Part shown: in pieces, positions 1 through 10,679 of the stretch
How positions within the stretch are numbered: the first letter of the stretch is position 1
How the letters are laid out: each line of letters opens with the position of its first letter
NCBI RefSeq assembly: GCF_000196515.1
Contig: NC_014248.1
Span: 3,600,001 to 3,664,000, forward strand
Reading direction: 5' to 3'
Source: 'Nostoc azollae' 0708
Lineage (GTDB): Bacteria; Cyanobacteriota; Cyanobacteriia; Cyanobacteriales; Nostocaceae
Length of the DNA: 64,000 bases
Made by a program: the position numbers and the translations under genes
Notes under the pieces: generated by a model
Told to the model about the DNA's origin: nothing
Databases searched by the model: none
Seen by the model: the letters and a program-made list of their open reading frames with translations, nothing else

Positions 1-103
1 ACAGAGGCTCATCCTTTAAGCAAACTGATTCATCAATCTAAAAGGTAAGGATTCAGGTGGTGGGGTATTGACAAGTGTGATAGGAGAGGGAGAATATAGC
101 AGT

Positions 104-612
104 TATGGAAAAGAAGCTGCCACCAAAACTAGACAGAGAGATATTGAAGCAGTTGGGAACAGAGCAACTGGTAGAAATCATTATTGACCAGGGGACAAAG
201 TATAGAGAACCTAACAAATAGAGTAGTAGAACTGGAAAAAGAAATAGATAAACTCAAAGTCAGTAGAGATTTAGAGACCATAACATTATCCAAACCACCG
301 TCGGGAGACATCCTCAAAAAAACTGAGAACAAACAAGAAGAGAAGCAGACACGAAAACGGAAACCAGGAGGACAACCAGGGCATAGGGGAAAAAGGAGAA
401 AGGGGTTTGGTGGAGTAGATAGATTTGAGATAGTGGGACGGCAAGTGTATGGATGGTGAGGTCAGGGGCAATTGTTTGGCGAACTAATAAAAATCCAAAT
501 ACAACAAGTAGGGGAGGTGGTGGACAGGCCAATCCAAATAGTAGAATATGAAAGATATACGTGGATTTAGAGTGTATATGGGGAAACACAGTTAAAAGGG
601 CTGGATGCATCA
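104..612 (+). pseudogene. IS66-type transposase remnant
   Basis: Broken N-terminal part of an IS66-family transposase. An ATG at 104 opens a short reading frame (MEKKLPPKLDREIL). It shifts frame near 185-220 into a leucine-rich coiled segment with the SKPPSGD and KPGGQPGHRG signatures of IS66 transposases, then stops at 457-459. Beyond the stop, the cysteine-region and QIVEV-like segment can still be read to about 612 across frames. The DDE catalytic domain is absent. The left end may extend beyond the window. It cannot encode an active enzyme. Confidence 0.8.
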
Positions 613-639
613 TACCTATAAATTGGTTAATATCAATCG

Positions 640-1356
640 ATGTTCAAAATCTGACGCACCCTACAAGAGATTGGATTGTGAAACCTGCGTAAGTCCTATT
701 TTACTTAGTGCAGCATAGTTAACATTATGAAGTTCTTCTCCGATAGTTTAAAATTTATATGGTTAACATATCTCTAAAAGTTGATAAAAATATTTTGCAA
801 AGAGTTAAGATTTATTTGCTTAAATCACAGGATTTTTAGTTAATTAAGACCCAGAATTCAAGCTAAAACTAGATTTTAGCCATTATTGATCAATGTAAAC
901 AGTAAATAGTCCTATTCCTTATTCACTCATATCTTTGAGAGAATAAGAAACGATTTAATTATCAAGCACTTATTCAGAAAATAGGCTGAAAACCCTGATT
1001 GGGTGGCGTTAGCTGCAAACAATAAATCCAAAAGATTTGTTGTTTAATCTCCCTTTAGTTCAGGAATATACGCGGACAGTTGCCGCATGTTAAGGCAGTA
1101 AAGCAGTTTATCGTTAAACGACTTTATGTTAATGCATTAGTATGAAGAATGTGTCACTCAATCTCTAAAAGGGCATTAAAAACCTGACAAGTCGAGACAG
1201 CTACAAACAAAGTAAAGGTAACACTGAGTTTAACTCAGTGAAGCTATTAGAGGTGTTTTGACTACACCTTTAAGAGTTCGCTTTTGGACTACTTAAGAAT
1301 CCCTGTATCTTTCGGGGAGTGTCAAAGTTATTTAATTTTCAAAGGGAGAAGACGAG
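640..1356. other. Intergenic region and chlB leader
   Basis: About 700 bases without a supportable gene. The 3' half probably carries the chlB promoter and a long leader. It contains a perfect 9-base inverted repeat (CACTGAGTT/AACTCAGTG, near 1219-1237), a weaker AGGTGT/ACACCT hairpin near 1251-1270 and a purine-rich ribosome site (GGGAGAAG) just before the chlB ATG. I recognise no known riboswitch. The part from 640 to 1100 shows nothing identifiable. Confidence 0.5.
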
Positions 1357-2883
1357 ATGAAATTGGCTTACTGGATGTATGCAGGTCCCGCTCATATAGG
1401 TACTTTGCGGGTAGCTAGTTCTTTTAAAAATGTTCATGCTATCATGCACGCACCCTTGGGTGATGATTACTTTAATGTTATGCGTTCCATGTTATCGCGG
1501 GAAAGGAACTTTACCCCGGTGACAACAAGTGTGGTTGACCGTAATGTTTTGGCACGTGGTTCTCAAGAAAAGGTGGTAGACAACATTACCCGCAAGGATG
1601 CTGAAGAACACCCCGATTTGATAGTTTTAACTCCTACTTGCACTTCCAGTATTTTGCAAGAAGATTTACACAATTTTGTGGAAAGGGCGCAACTGGAAGC
1701 GAAAGGGGATGTAATGTTGGCGGACGTGAACCATTACCGCTACAACGAACTACAAGCTGCAGACCGGACTCTACACCAAATTGTCCAGTACTACATTGAG
1801 AAAGCCCGTAAAAAAGGGGAATTACCAACGGAGAAAACTGCTAAACCGTCAGTTAATATTATTGGTATTTCTACTCTTGGTTTCCACAATAACCACGATT
1901 GCACTGAATTGAAACGGTTAATGGCTGATTTGGGAATTGAGGTAAATACTGTAATTCCTGAAGGTGCTTCGGTTCATGACTTGAAAAATATGCCTCAAGC
2001 TTGGTTTAACCTAACTCCTTACCGGGAACTTGGTTTAACTACAGCTCAATATTTAGAAGAAGAATTCGGGACACCTTATGTAGATATTACCCCGATGGGG
2101 GTTGTGGAAACTGCAAGATGTATCCGCAAAATTCAGCAGGTAATTAACGCCCAAGGTGCTGAGGTTGATTATGAAGAGTTCATCAATGAACAAACTCTGC
2201 ACGTATCTCAAGCTGCTTGGTTCTCCCGTTCTATTGACTGTCAGAATTTGACTGGTAAGAAAGCTGTGGTCTTTGGTGATAATACTCATGCGGCGGCTCT
2301 GACTAAGATTCTATCGCGGGAAATGGGGATTCATGTTGTTTGGGCTGGTACTTATTGCAAGTATGATGCTGACTGGTTTAGAGAACAGGTGAGTGAGTAT
2401 TGCGATGAGGTGCTGATTACAGATGATCATGGGGCTATTGGGGATGTTATCGCTCGCGTTGAACCTTCTGCTATATTTGGAACACAGATGGAACGCCATG
2501 TGGGTAAACGTTTGGATATTCCTTGTGGTGTAATTGCTGCACCTATTCACGTTCAGAATTTCCCCATTGGTTACAAACCATTTATGGGTTATGAAGGCAC
2601 AAATCAAATCACAGATTTAATCTATAATTCCTTCACTTTGGGAATGGAAGATCACCTGTTAGAGATCTTTGGTGGCCACGATACAAAAGAAGTCATTACC
2701 AAAGGTATTTCTGCTGAATCTGGTTTGAATTGGACAAAAGATGGACAAGCAGAATTGAATAAGATTCCTGGTTTTGTGCGCGGGAAGGTGAAGAGAAATA
2801 CCGAAAAGTTTGCTCGTGAGCGCGGGTTTAAAGACATCTCTGCTGAGGTGTTGTACGCTGCCAAAGAAGCTGTAGGGGCGTAG
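1357..2883 (+). CDS. chlB: Light-independent protochlorophyllide reductase subunit B
   Basis: ChlB is one half of the NB component of dark-operative protochlorophyllide reductase (ChlL/ChlN/ChlB). That complex reduces ring D of protochlorophyllide without light, so chlorophyll can be made in the dark. The 508-residue length is normal for the family. The start [13 protein letters not shown] is typical. Asp36 (in APLGDD), the unusual aspartate ligand of the NB-protein iron-sulfur cluster, is present, as is the conserved cysteine in TPTCTSS (Cys95). The C-terminal helical domain ends in the expected [16 protein letters not shown] region. No frame damage is seen. chlL and chlN are not adjacent; in Nostocales chlB commonly sits apart from chlLN. 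The call is firm. Confidence 0.97.
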   Translation: MKLAYWMYAGPAHIGTLRVASSFKNVHAIMHAPLGDDYFNVMRSMLSRERNFTPVTTSVVDRNVLARGSQEKVVDNITRKDAEEHPDLIVLTPTCTSSILQEDLHNFVERAQLEAKGDVMLADVNHYRYNELQAADRTLHQIVQYYIEKARKKGELPTEKTAKPSVNIIGISTLGFHNNHDCTELKRLMADLGIEVNTVIPEGASVHDLKNMPQAWFNLTPYRELGLTTAQYLEEEFGTPYVDITPMGVVETARCIRKIQQVINAQGAEVDYEEFINEQTLHVSQAAWFSRSIDCQNLTGKKAVVFGDNTHAAALTKILSREMGIHVVWAGTYCKYDADWFREQVSEYCDEVLITDDHGAIGDVIARVEPSAIFGTQMERHVGKRLDIPCGVIAAPIHVQNFPIGYKPFMGYEGTNQITDLIYNSFTLGMEDHLLEIFGGHDTKEVITKGISAESGLNWTKDGQAELNKIPGFVRGKVKRNTEKFARERGFKDISAEVLYAAKEAVGA

Positions 2884-3182
2884 GTTTGGGGACTCCGTAA
2901 TAAGAGTGAGTGGTGAGGGGTAAGATTTACTCTTCACAACTTCTTTACTTCTTCAGTTACTCAAGAAGCGAAAATCTAAGTAAGAATTCAGGAGTCAGAA
3001 TGTTTGAGGAATTGGTTAATTATCATGAAAAACTATCATGAAAAAACTGACTTCTGATGGCTGTTCGCGTAGCTTGCAGTTAGGCATTAGCTGAATACAA
3101 ATCTAGAAATAAAAACACAAATCTAAAAATAAAAAGTGATACAGATAGATAAATTAAGTTAGATCAATTAAGTGCAAACAAA
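2884..3182. other. Intergenic spacer, chlB to psbA
   Basis: No gene is supported. It holds short degenerate repeats, including AAATCTAGAAATAAAAACAC followed by a close copy near 3100-3140, and a piece of the dispersed Nostoc repeat reading GTTCGCGTAGCTTGCAG near 3062. It separates two convergent genes. Confidence 0.4.
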
Positions 3183-3184
3183 AC

Positions 3185-3216
3185 AAAAATACCCCCCATT
3201 TCTGGAGGGTATTTTT
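3185..3216 (-). terminator. Hairpin terminator of psbA
   Basis: A 10-base perfect stem (AAAAATACCC/GGGTATTTTT) with a C/G-rich inner part lies 23 bases beyond the psbA stop. On the minus strand it is followed by a T-rich run, as in an intrinsic terminator. The A/T tails on both sides could let it work for chlB from the other direction too. Confidence 0.75.
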
Positions 3217-3238
3217 TAGTTATGTGAGATACTTAAGA

Positions 3239-4323
<1,085 letters not shown>

Positions 4324-4518
4324 GTGTTTATAATTGCTTTATTTTGTCTATCGTATGATGTTGATAGGTTTTTTTGCCTACCTGACTACAACATTAGAGG
4401 CTAAGTTTAGTTTTGTAAAGCTCATCAATATCACTAAAGCTGATAACAATTATATCTTTTAATAATGTAATCAGATTAACAGGAATTTGTTAACCGGAAA
4501 TAGAACCTCTTTGGGGCA

Positions 4519-4539
4519 TTCCCAGTCAGAGACTGGGAA
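4519..4539. repeat. Dispersed CCCAGTC hairpin repeat
   Basis: Perfect 9-base stem TTCCCAGTC/GACTGGGAA with an AGA loop, followed by CGAG. This resembles the small CCCAG..CTGGGAACGAG palindrome seen many times in Nostoc-type genomes. It lies between the psbA promoter region and the HIT gene stop, so it could also help end HIT transcription. Confidence 0.6.
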
Positions 4540-4579
4540 CGAGGGAGAAAGCTCTATGTAGATTATTTAGAGGTGAAAA

Positions 4580-4936
<357 letters not shown>

Positions 4937-5077
4937 TTACTTACTCATCTGTTAGAGATTTTAAGCTATGCCTAGCGAGCGCGCGCAACAGGTATGCAAT
5001 GCAATCATGTGATCGCTTTTTTGGCGATAAACTGTCGGTAAGTTAAGCTGTTGTGTAGTCAGTGCATCTATAGCTTT

Positions 5078-5918
5078 ATGTCGAAACCTGCTGATGTCAG
5101 TACCAAACTCTTAATTAGCCTAGCACCCAATAATTGGGTAAAATGGGTAAGGCAAATCCCTGATGTGGTTACTCGAGAAATTCTTAATTCTCAGTTTCAG
5201 TGGATTAGTCGAGAAAGTGATGTACGTATCCGTGTAGAAAGTCAAGAGTACAAAAAATTTCTGGTTCTCAATGAATTGCAATTCATCGAGAACCAGAAAT
5301 GCCACGTTGCATGGGTGCATACTCAGAATTAGCTGAGGAAAAGTATAAGTTACCAACATATCCTGTACTCATTAAAGTTCTAAAAACAGGTGAAGCAGAA
5401 ATACCAACACGATATGACTCAAATCTTGCTGGTTTAGAAGTTCGTCAAGATTAGCGAGTGATTAACCTTTGGGTATTAGATGTTAAAATTGCCTTAGAAC
5501 ACCTTTACCGGCTTTACTGCCTTTTGTGCCAATTCTCAAAGGTGGTGAAGATGAATCTATGATTCGGGAAGCATTGGATTTATTGTAAGCAGATGAAAAA
5601 TTAAGCCAATTAGAAACGGTTCTCGCTTTTTTTGCTACCTTTGTATTAGATAGTTCCTTAGTTCAAGAAATTATGAGGTGGGATATGACAGTTTTACGCG
5701 AATCACATTGGTATCAGGAAATATTGCAAAAGGGATAGAGAGAAGATAGACTGTCAAGTATTGAGTTATCCTTAGAACTGAAATTTGCTAATAAAGGATT
5801 AAATTTAATGCCAAAAATTTTAGAAATATCTGACCTTGAGACATTAAAAACAATTCAACACTCGGTTCTCACAGCTAAAAGTTTAGAGGAATTGAGACTG
5901 GTGATGGAAAATTTGTAA
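5078..5918 (+). pseudogene. Rpn-family (PD-(D/E)XK) transposase/nuclease remnant
   Basis: Starts MSKPADVSTKLLISLAPNNW and matches the cyanobacterial Rpn/DUF4351-like proteins: an N-terminal nuclease-like half, a middle PTYPVLIKVL-like segment and a C-terminal region ending in TAKSLEELRLVMENL near 5880-5918. In-frame stops near 5330 and 5453, plus several frame changes to 5918, destroy it. A 44-base near-perfect palindrome (5257-5300) lies inside the first segment and may have arisen with the damage. The family is common and multicopy in filamentous cyanobacteria. Its function is recombination-promoting nuclease activity by analogy with RpnA of E. coli. Confidence 0.7.
5257..5300. repeat. 44-base near-perfect palindrome
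   Basis: Arms ATTTCTGGTTCTC and GAGAACCAGAAAT flank the perfect 16-base core ATGAATTGCAATTCAT. The only mismatch in the whole 44 bases is the A at 5270 against the C at 5287. It lies in the coding part of the Rpn-like pseudogene, so both strands read NELQFIENQK there. It would extrude a cruciform or form a long hairpin in RNA. It probably arose by an inverted duplication of about 20 bases. Confidence 0.85.
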
Positions 5919-6125
5919 TTATTAATTACTCAAAGAGTGGATTGAGAATCAAGTGATATATAAAGATAAATACTTATCAGCTATTGCCAGCTTGAAGAAT
6001 TTGTTGAGCAGTCAAATTTAAATCTGGAAAAGTTTGTGATATTATCTTTTCATCATCTATTCACTACGTTAAATGATACTCACCTTCAATGAATAAGTAA
6101 ATAGATATAGTAGGCTGTTTAGGAC

Positions 6126-6702
6126 TGTCAACCTTTAGAAGATAGTTATGTCAGTATTTCTCGTACTCGTAAATCTGTTGTTTTGACTGCACAATTTACT
6201 TTACTAGCCAGTACAAATCCCTGTCATTATGGTTATTATTGCGATACAACTCAAGGATGTACTTGTTCACCTAGACAAAGAGAATAATACTGGGTAAAAT
6301 TATCGGGTCGTTTGATGGATAGAATTGATTGACAGGTAGCAGGAAATCGCTTAAAATCAGAAGAAATTCCCCAAGCATCAACGGGAGAGACGTCGAAATC
6401 TGTGAGGGAAATAGTGCAAAAAGCGTGGGATAGATATTCCTACAAATCGTTTTCAATCAGCGGTAAATCTGCGTTGTAATGCTCAAATGGAAAGTCGTCA
6501 ACTTCACAAATGGTGTAAGTTAGATGATACTAGTCGGAATTTATTAGAAGCAGCAATTAGGAAGTTAGGTTGATCTGCAAGAGCGAGCCCTCGCATTTTC
6601 AAAGTATCACGCACAATAGCAGATTTAGCAGGCGAGGAAAATCTCAAACCCCAATATGTAGCCGAAGCAATTCAATATCGAACAATTGATAGAATACAAT
6701 AA
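6126..6702 (+). pseudogene. comM-like Mg-chelatase family ATPase, C-terminal remnant
   Basis: Reads across frames as the C-terminal half of a YifB/ComM AAA+ protein: QPLEDSYVSISRTR, then TLLASTNPCHYGYYCDTT, then the cysteine cluster CTCSPRQ, SGRLMDRID, and a C-terminal helical region ending [13 protein letters not shown]. ComM is a hexameric helicase that helps integrate transforming DNA by branch migration. The N-terminal Walker A half is missing, and there are stops or frameshifts near 6288, 6330 and 6450-6480. Loss fits a lineage no longer relying on natural transformation. Nothing upstream (5919-6125) is recognisable. Confidence 0.85.
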
Positions 6703-6798
6703 CTGGTAATTTGTAATAGAGCCTATGGCTTCCGTAAGGGATACGTGCTTGGTGATTTTCCCCTCTACTTTCCAATGCCCAATGCTCAATACCTATTA

Positions 6799-7026
6799 TC
6801 AATTAAATGTTATAGATTTCAAAATATGTTCATAAGCTCTGCGGTATACAGCATCATTTTTACTAGAACTAATTTGAGATAATGTGACAACAATAATTTG
6901 ATAATTATTAGGATTAACTACAGCTATGTGTTTATGTTCATACAACCCACTAGATCCAAACTGGATCGCACTTTTCCCTGGAACTTTGACTGTATTAAAT
7001 TTTCTAGCTCCTAATACATCCATCAC
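6799..7026 (-). pseudogene. C-terminal fragment of an unrecognised protein
   Basis: A 75-codon open frame reading LGARKFNTVKVPGKSAIQFG..YEHKHIAVVNPNNYQIIVVTLS..YEHILKSITFN. It looks like the C-terminal beta-sheet end of a longer secreted or lipoprotein-like protein, and no matching N-terminal part is visible upstream (7027-7300). I do not recognise the family. It could be a tiny intact gene starting at the GTG at 7026, but no ribosome site supports that. Confidence 0.4.
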
Positions 7027-7309
7027 TAGTAATAGGACTTTTCCAAGTAAAAGGAGGTTAATGACAATATATATCTTTTGATAGATATATTAAATATTAA
7101 GAATATCCTAGAAGGATTTTACCAGAAATTTTCTCTAATATTATTTGTTGTGAATGGGTGGAAGAAAAGGTAAAAGCAAATTTTACCCTTGACTCTTCAC
7201 CCAAACAACTTCACTAATTCCAGGTTCTTAAATGAGAACTATTGAGATATTATTTTACCTGTAAACTCCTGAATGAAATTCAGAGACTAATTTACAAAGC
7301 TTGTAATAG

Positions 7310-7807
7310 TTACCGAGCATTAGGATCACCAAATTTAGGTTTAGGTGCATTCTGTATTCTTAATAATGTATTATAAACTTCCTTTTTCAGCGCATTGTTA
7401 TTTTGGATTTCCAGAGTGATTTGATTGAACCTGTCAATACTCAAACCATGGTCTTCCACTATTTTTTGAGAATGGTTACAATATTCAACTGCTATATCCT
7501 TAGCTTTATTTGGTAGTGAACTCATACTTTTGGGGTCATTACAAACAATTTTAGGAATTTCTTTCCCACCAATCAGTTTTTTAATTTCCTCAAAAGCTTG
7601 CTGCCGTTTTGGTTCCATTGCTAAGACAGATTGAGCATAGTTAGTAACTTCTGTATTATTAACTGTCAAGGTTTGAGCATCAGCTTTGAAACTCAACGAC
7701 AAAGTCGTGAAAATTAAACTCGCAGTAGTGAGAGTTGCAAATGCTAAGGACTGAGACAGTATTGGCTCAATTCGGTTTCGGAAAATGACAAAGAAATTTT
7801 CCCACAT
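7310..7807 (-). CDS. DUF4168 exported protein
   Basis: About 165 residues from the ATG at 7807; a TTG 21 bases upstream is a possible alternative start. The N-terminus has a basic stretch, then a hydrophobic core (SLAFATLTTASLIFTTLSL) ending in KADAQ, which suits signal peptidase cleavage. The mature part (VTNYAQSVLAMEPKRQQAFEEI ... FNQITLEIQNNNALKKEV) matches DUF4168, a small helical domain found in exported proteins of cyanobacteria and proteobacteria. Its role is unknown. Two cysteines near the middle (IVCNDP, VEYCNH) could form a disulfide. The frame is intact. Neighbours give no functional hint. Confidence 0.75.
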   Translation of the reverse strand: MWENFFVIFRNRIEPILSQSLAFATLTTASLIFTTLSLSFKADAQTLTVNNTEVTNYAQSVLAMEPKRQQAFEEIKKLIGGKEIPKIVCNDPKSMSSLPNKAKDIAVEYCNHSQKIVEDHGLSIDRFNQITLEIQNNNALKKEVYNTLLRIQNAPKPKFGDPNAR

Positions 7808-7948
7808 AGGATAGATGACACAGAACAATACGAGAGGTATGATAATAAATTTGAATTATTTTAGGAGTAAGAAGTTCCACTAAAATCGAAATCAACGAAA
7901 TTTTCATCAAGGGTATTGGCCATTGGGCAAGAACAAAGATTTACGAAT

Positions 7949-8935
7949 CTACCTTCTCTGATATAGTTCACAGAGTTCGATGACCTTTATTTGAAGTATT
8001 GATGTTTCTGAGGCTCCTTGTTTAAGGCTAACTTCTAATTCCAGCAATAGAGGTAAAGAAGAAATTAGCTGCTGTACAGAAAGAGATTTGACTTCTTGCT
8101 GCAAAAAGTAGATGCGCTTAGGGTTACTGACTTCTGCACCTTGAGTGATAGCTTGGGGATTGCACTCTCCTGCTTCCATCATGATCTTTACCCATAACCA
8201 GGTGCGAAACTGACCAATTAAAGTGGCAACAATCCGTAACCCCGGTTCAGCAGCATTAATTAGATTCCTTAAAATACCTAAAGCTTTGGCTGTGTCTCCA
8301 GTTCTAATAGCTGCTGCTAATTGTAAAGTATTTTGAGTAGTATTTTTGACTAATTGCGTTACTATTTTTACATCTAAAGGTTCATTACTACCTCGTATGT
8401 AAAGCCGTAATTTCTCCATTTCATTGTAGAGAAGCCGTGTATCGTTACCAATAGATTCTGCCAAAAGTTCCGCAGTCGGAGCAGTTAATTTTACACCGAC
8501 AGTTTGAGCAGCTTGATTTACAGCTTGTACCAATAACTCCGTTTTCCATGGTGGAACAAGTGGAAACTCACGGAACTGGGCAAATTGTTTCAGAAATTTT
8601 GTGGCTTTGAGGCGTTCATTCGGTTTATTACGACTAGTAAGCAATAAATACGAGTCTTCAGGAATTACGGGTAGAGTGCGTTGTAGTTCTGATAACACAT
8701 TTTCTGGACACTGCTGGCACAGGGTAGAATTGACTAACCATGCTAAACGTCCACCAGCACCGAAAGCGGGTGTCATGGCTTGATTTAAAGCCTGAATCAC
8801 AGCATCAGCTTGATCTGGGGGGAAAGCAGTATAATTAAAACTTGTCCATAGAGGATCGAGAATGCGATCGCGCAAAACTACCACAGCTTTTTCAATAGCA
8901 AAATCATCCTCACCCCAATAAACATAGATTGGCAT
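7949..8935 (-). CDS. holA: DNA polymerase III delta subunit
   Basis: Delta is the wrench subunit of the clamp loader, opening the beta sliding clamp during DNA replication. The 328-residue protein begins MPIYVYWGEDDFAIEKAV, the usual cyanobacterial HolA start. I chose the ATG at 8935 rather than longer in-frame codons because the upstream 120 bases belong to a response-regulator remnant in another frame. The AAA-like first domain (NTRLLYNEMEKLRLY) and the C-terminal collar domain (AAAIRTGDTAKALGILRNL..LRIVATLIGQFRTWLWVK) are complete. It is a single gene of normal length. Confidence 0.9.
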   Translation of the reverse strand: MPIYVYWGEDDFAIEKAVVVLRDRILDPLWTSFNYTAFPPDQADAVIQALNQAMTPAFGAGGRLAWLVNSTLCQQCPENVLSELQRTLPVIPEDSYLLLTSRNKPNERLKATKFLKQFAQFREFPLVPPWKTELLVQAVNQAAQTVGVKLTAPTAELLAESIGNDTRLLYNEMEKLRLYIRGSNEPLDVKIVTQLVKNTTQNTLQLAAAIRTGDTAKALGILRNLINAAEPGLRIVATLIGQFRTWLWVKIMMEAGECNPQAITQGAEVSNPKRIYFLQQEVKSLSVQQLISSLPLLLELEVSLKQGASETSILQIKVIELCELYQRR

Positions 8936-8978
8936 AAAAATTAAAAAGCTGTAACCGAGAACAGGGAATAGGGAATAT

Positions 8979-9580
8979 TTAACTATGGTTTTGCAAATAT
9001 TCTGAAATAGCGCAGGTAATCTCTGGAAACGTAATTGGTTTTTTAATAAAATCATTCATTACTGCATCAAAGCAAGTTTGACGATCTTCATCCAAAGCAT
9101 TAGCTGTTAAAGCTATAATCCAAGGCTGAGATTTGTTAGATCGACGAATAATTTTTGTGGCTGTTACACCATCGATTACTGGCATCTGCATATCCATTAA
9201 AATTACATCATAATCTTATTATTCTAACATTTCTAATGCTTCCAAGCCCTTATTAGCAATATCGCCAACATAGCAAAGTTTTTTAAGTATCAAAATTACC
9301 ACTTTTTGATTAATTTTATTATCTTCGGCAAGGAGAATTTTTAACTGAACTGGAGTAGCAAGAGGTTCTTGTTTAGTTTTCAGTAAAGTATTTAACAAAA
9401 AGCATCAGCGTTAATACGATTAATTAAAACAGGGGCAGATAAATTGTGATCTAAATACTGAACTACATTATTTGTCGTTTGGATGCGAATTTCTGTACTT
9501 AATTTAGTATTCGCTAAACCTAAATCAGTTTTTGCTTGTTCATTTTCATGTAAAACTGCGTTGAAAATTAAAGTTGTCAT
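8979..9580 (-). pseudogene. Hybrid histidine kinase with internal deletion
   Basis: At 9580-9392 the minus strand reads the linker after a membrane or sensor part of a kinase (MTTLIFNAVLHENEQAKTDL..NTKLSTEIR). It then jumps directly to a receiver domain: KILLAEDNKINQKVV, a double stop where the GLEALEML..DYDVILMDMQMP segment should continue, and ALTANALDEDRQ..KPITFPEI. The HisKA and HATPase domains are missing, so a large deletion has fused the two ends. The phospho-acceptor Asp in LMDMQMP and the Lys in KPI remain. It is non-functional and directly abuts holA. Confidence 0.8.
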
Positions 9581-10129
9581 GCCAATACAGGCAATAAAAG
9601 ACTGAAATTCTCTATTAGAAATTCTAATAGAGTCCTGAACAAAAAACTATTACCGTCGACTATGCTAATAGATACAAGTTTCGGGGCAAGTAGTGAAACT
9701 ATGGGAAAGTCAGGCTGTGATATAGTAAGCGAGCGCCACTACAACTTTTTTCCAGCAAGCAACTCGACGAAAGTTAAATAAATCTAGTTGGGGACGGGTA
9801 TCCACTGACCTGATCTCTGGAATGGATTTTAATAGAGGTTGCAAAAGAGAGGTCCGAAAATGTAGAAAGGAGTATGTGTCTGGCTTTCCATAGTGTTAAG
9901 ATTAGGAAAGAGCCAAGGAAAGAATCAGGGTTGGGAATAGTTACGGATAGTTCCTATCCATGAAGATGTTGATAACTAATTTATAACTGACCTCATATCC
10001 ATAACATGTATGAAATGGGCAAAACTCATTAACCAATTCCTAATGTGACTAAACCACAAATAGTAAGAATTACTTGTGAGTAAATTGGGCAATTCAGGGG
10101 AAATCTTTGTTGAGGTACCCGAAATATTT
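9581..10129. other. Unassigned region with a small palindrome
   Basis: No intact gene. A perfect 23-base palindrome (CTCTATTAGAA, central A, TTCTAATAGAG) lies at 9610-9632. The stretch 9690-9860 gives short readable pieces on both strands, such as RPQLDLFNFRRVACWKKVVVALAYY on the minus strand. It may be old coding debris, but I could not assign a family. Confidence 0.35.
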
Positions 10130-10393
10130 TTACAAGTCTAATGACCTGTTAAACAAAAACACCCTTGGTGGAAAACTCTTTGTTCCCTGCCTTTTGTTCT
10201 GAGTCGCCATGGCATAATCGCTATCATGTTTTTCTACCTGTTCAAGGAGACGAGGAGGGAAAACATCTCGCAATATCTCTAGCCAGTAATGAAATGTGTC
10301 CTTTACTTCCGGGATATACGGAAATTTAAAGCTAGATATACCGAAATGTAAACCTAAAACCTCAAATGTTGGCATTTTCCTCAAATAGAACAA
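10130..10393 (-). pseudogene. IS5-type transposase N-terminal fragment
   Basis: LRKMPTFEVLGLHFGISS, then a garbled patch, then TFHYWLEILRDVFPPRLLEQVEKHDSDY. This is the helix-turn-helix N-terminal domain of cyanobacterial IS5-like transposases whose catalytic part follows after ELLT.... Here the frame runs into unrelated sequence (NKRQGTKSFPPRVF) and stops. Only the DNA-binding part survives, with no DDE domain nearby. Confidence 0.65.
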
Positions 10394-10679
10394 GCATAGA
10401 CATACCTGTTCTTTTATTTCTAGTTTCCCTTTCCCCCCTCCTCCTTTCTAATTTATACCTATCTTTTTACTTTCTATGTCACCTTGAAGTTTTCTATGCT
10501 GCATTTCAGCTTGGGCTAACAAGTCTTGACACTGATGGTTAGTTATTCCCTGTATTTGTTGTGTATGATGTGGATATTCTTGAATATAGTTAACTTAGTG
10601 GATTTTTCCTTTTGGTACACCCTCAAAATTCCCTTCTACCATTTTTTTCACACCAAGTTAATTTTCCTGACAGCTCTAT

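Noticed and set aside
1150-1350. Riboswitch or T-box upstream of chlB
   Set aside because: Hairpins exist but no conserved core of a known riboswitch class was recognisable.
9690-9900. Group II intron fragment
   Set aside because: Some purine-rich pieces looked intron-like, but no domain V hairpin or maturase could be found.
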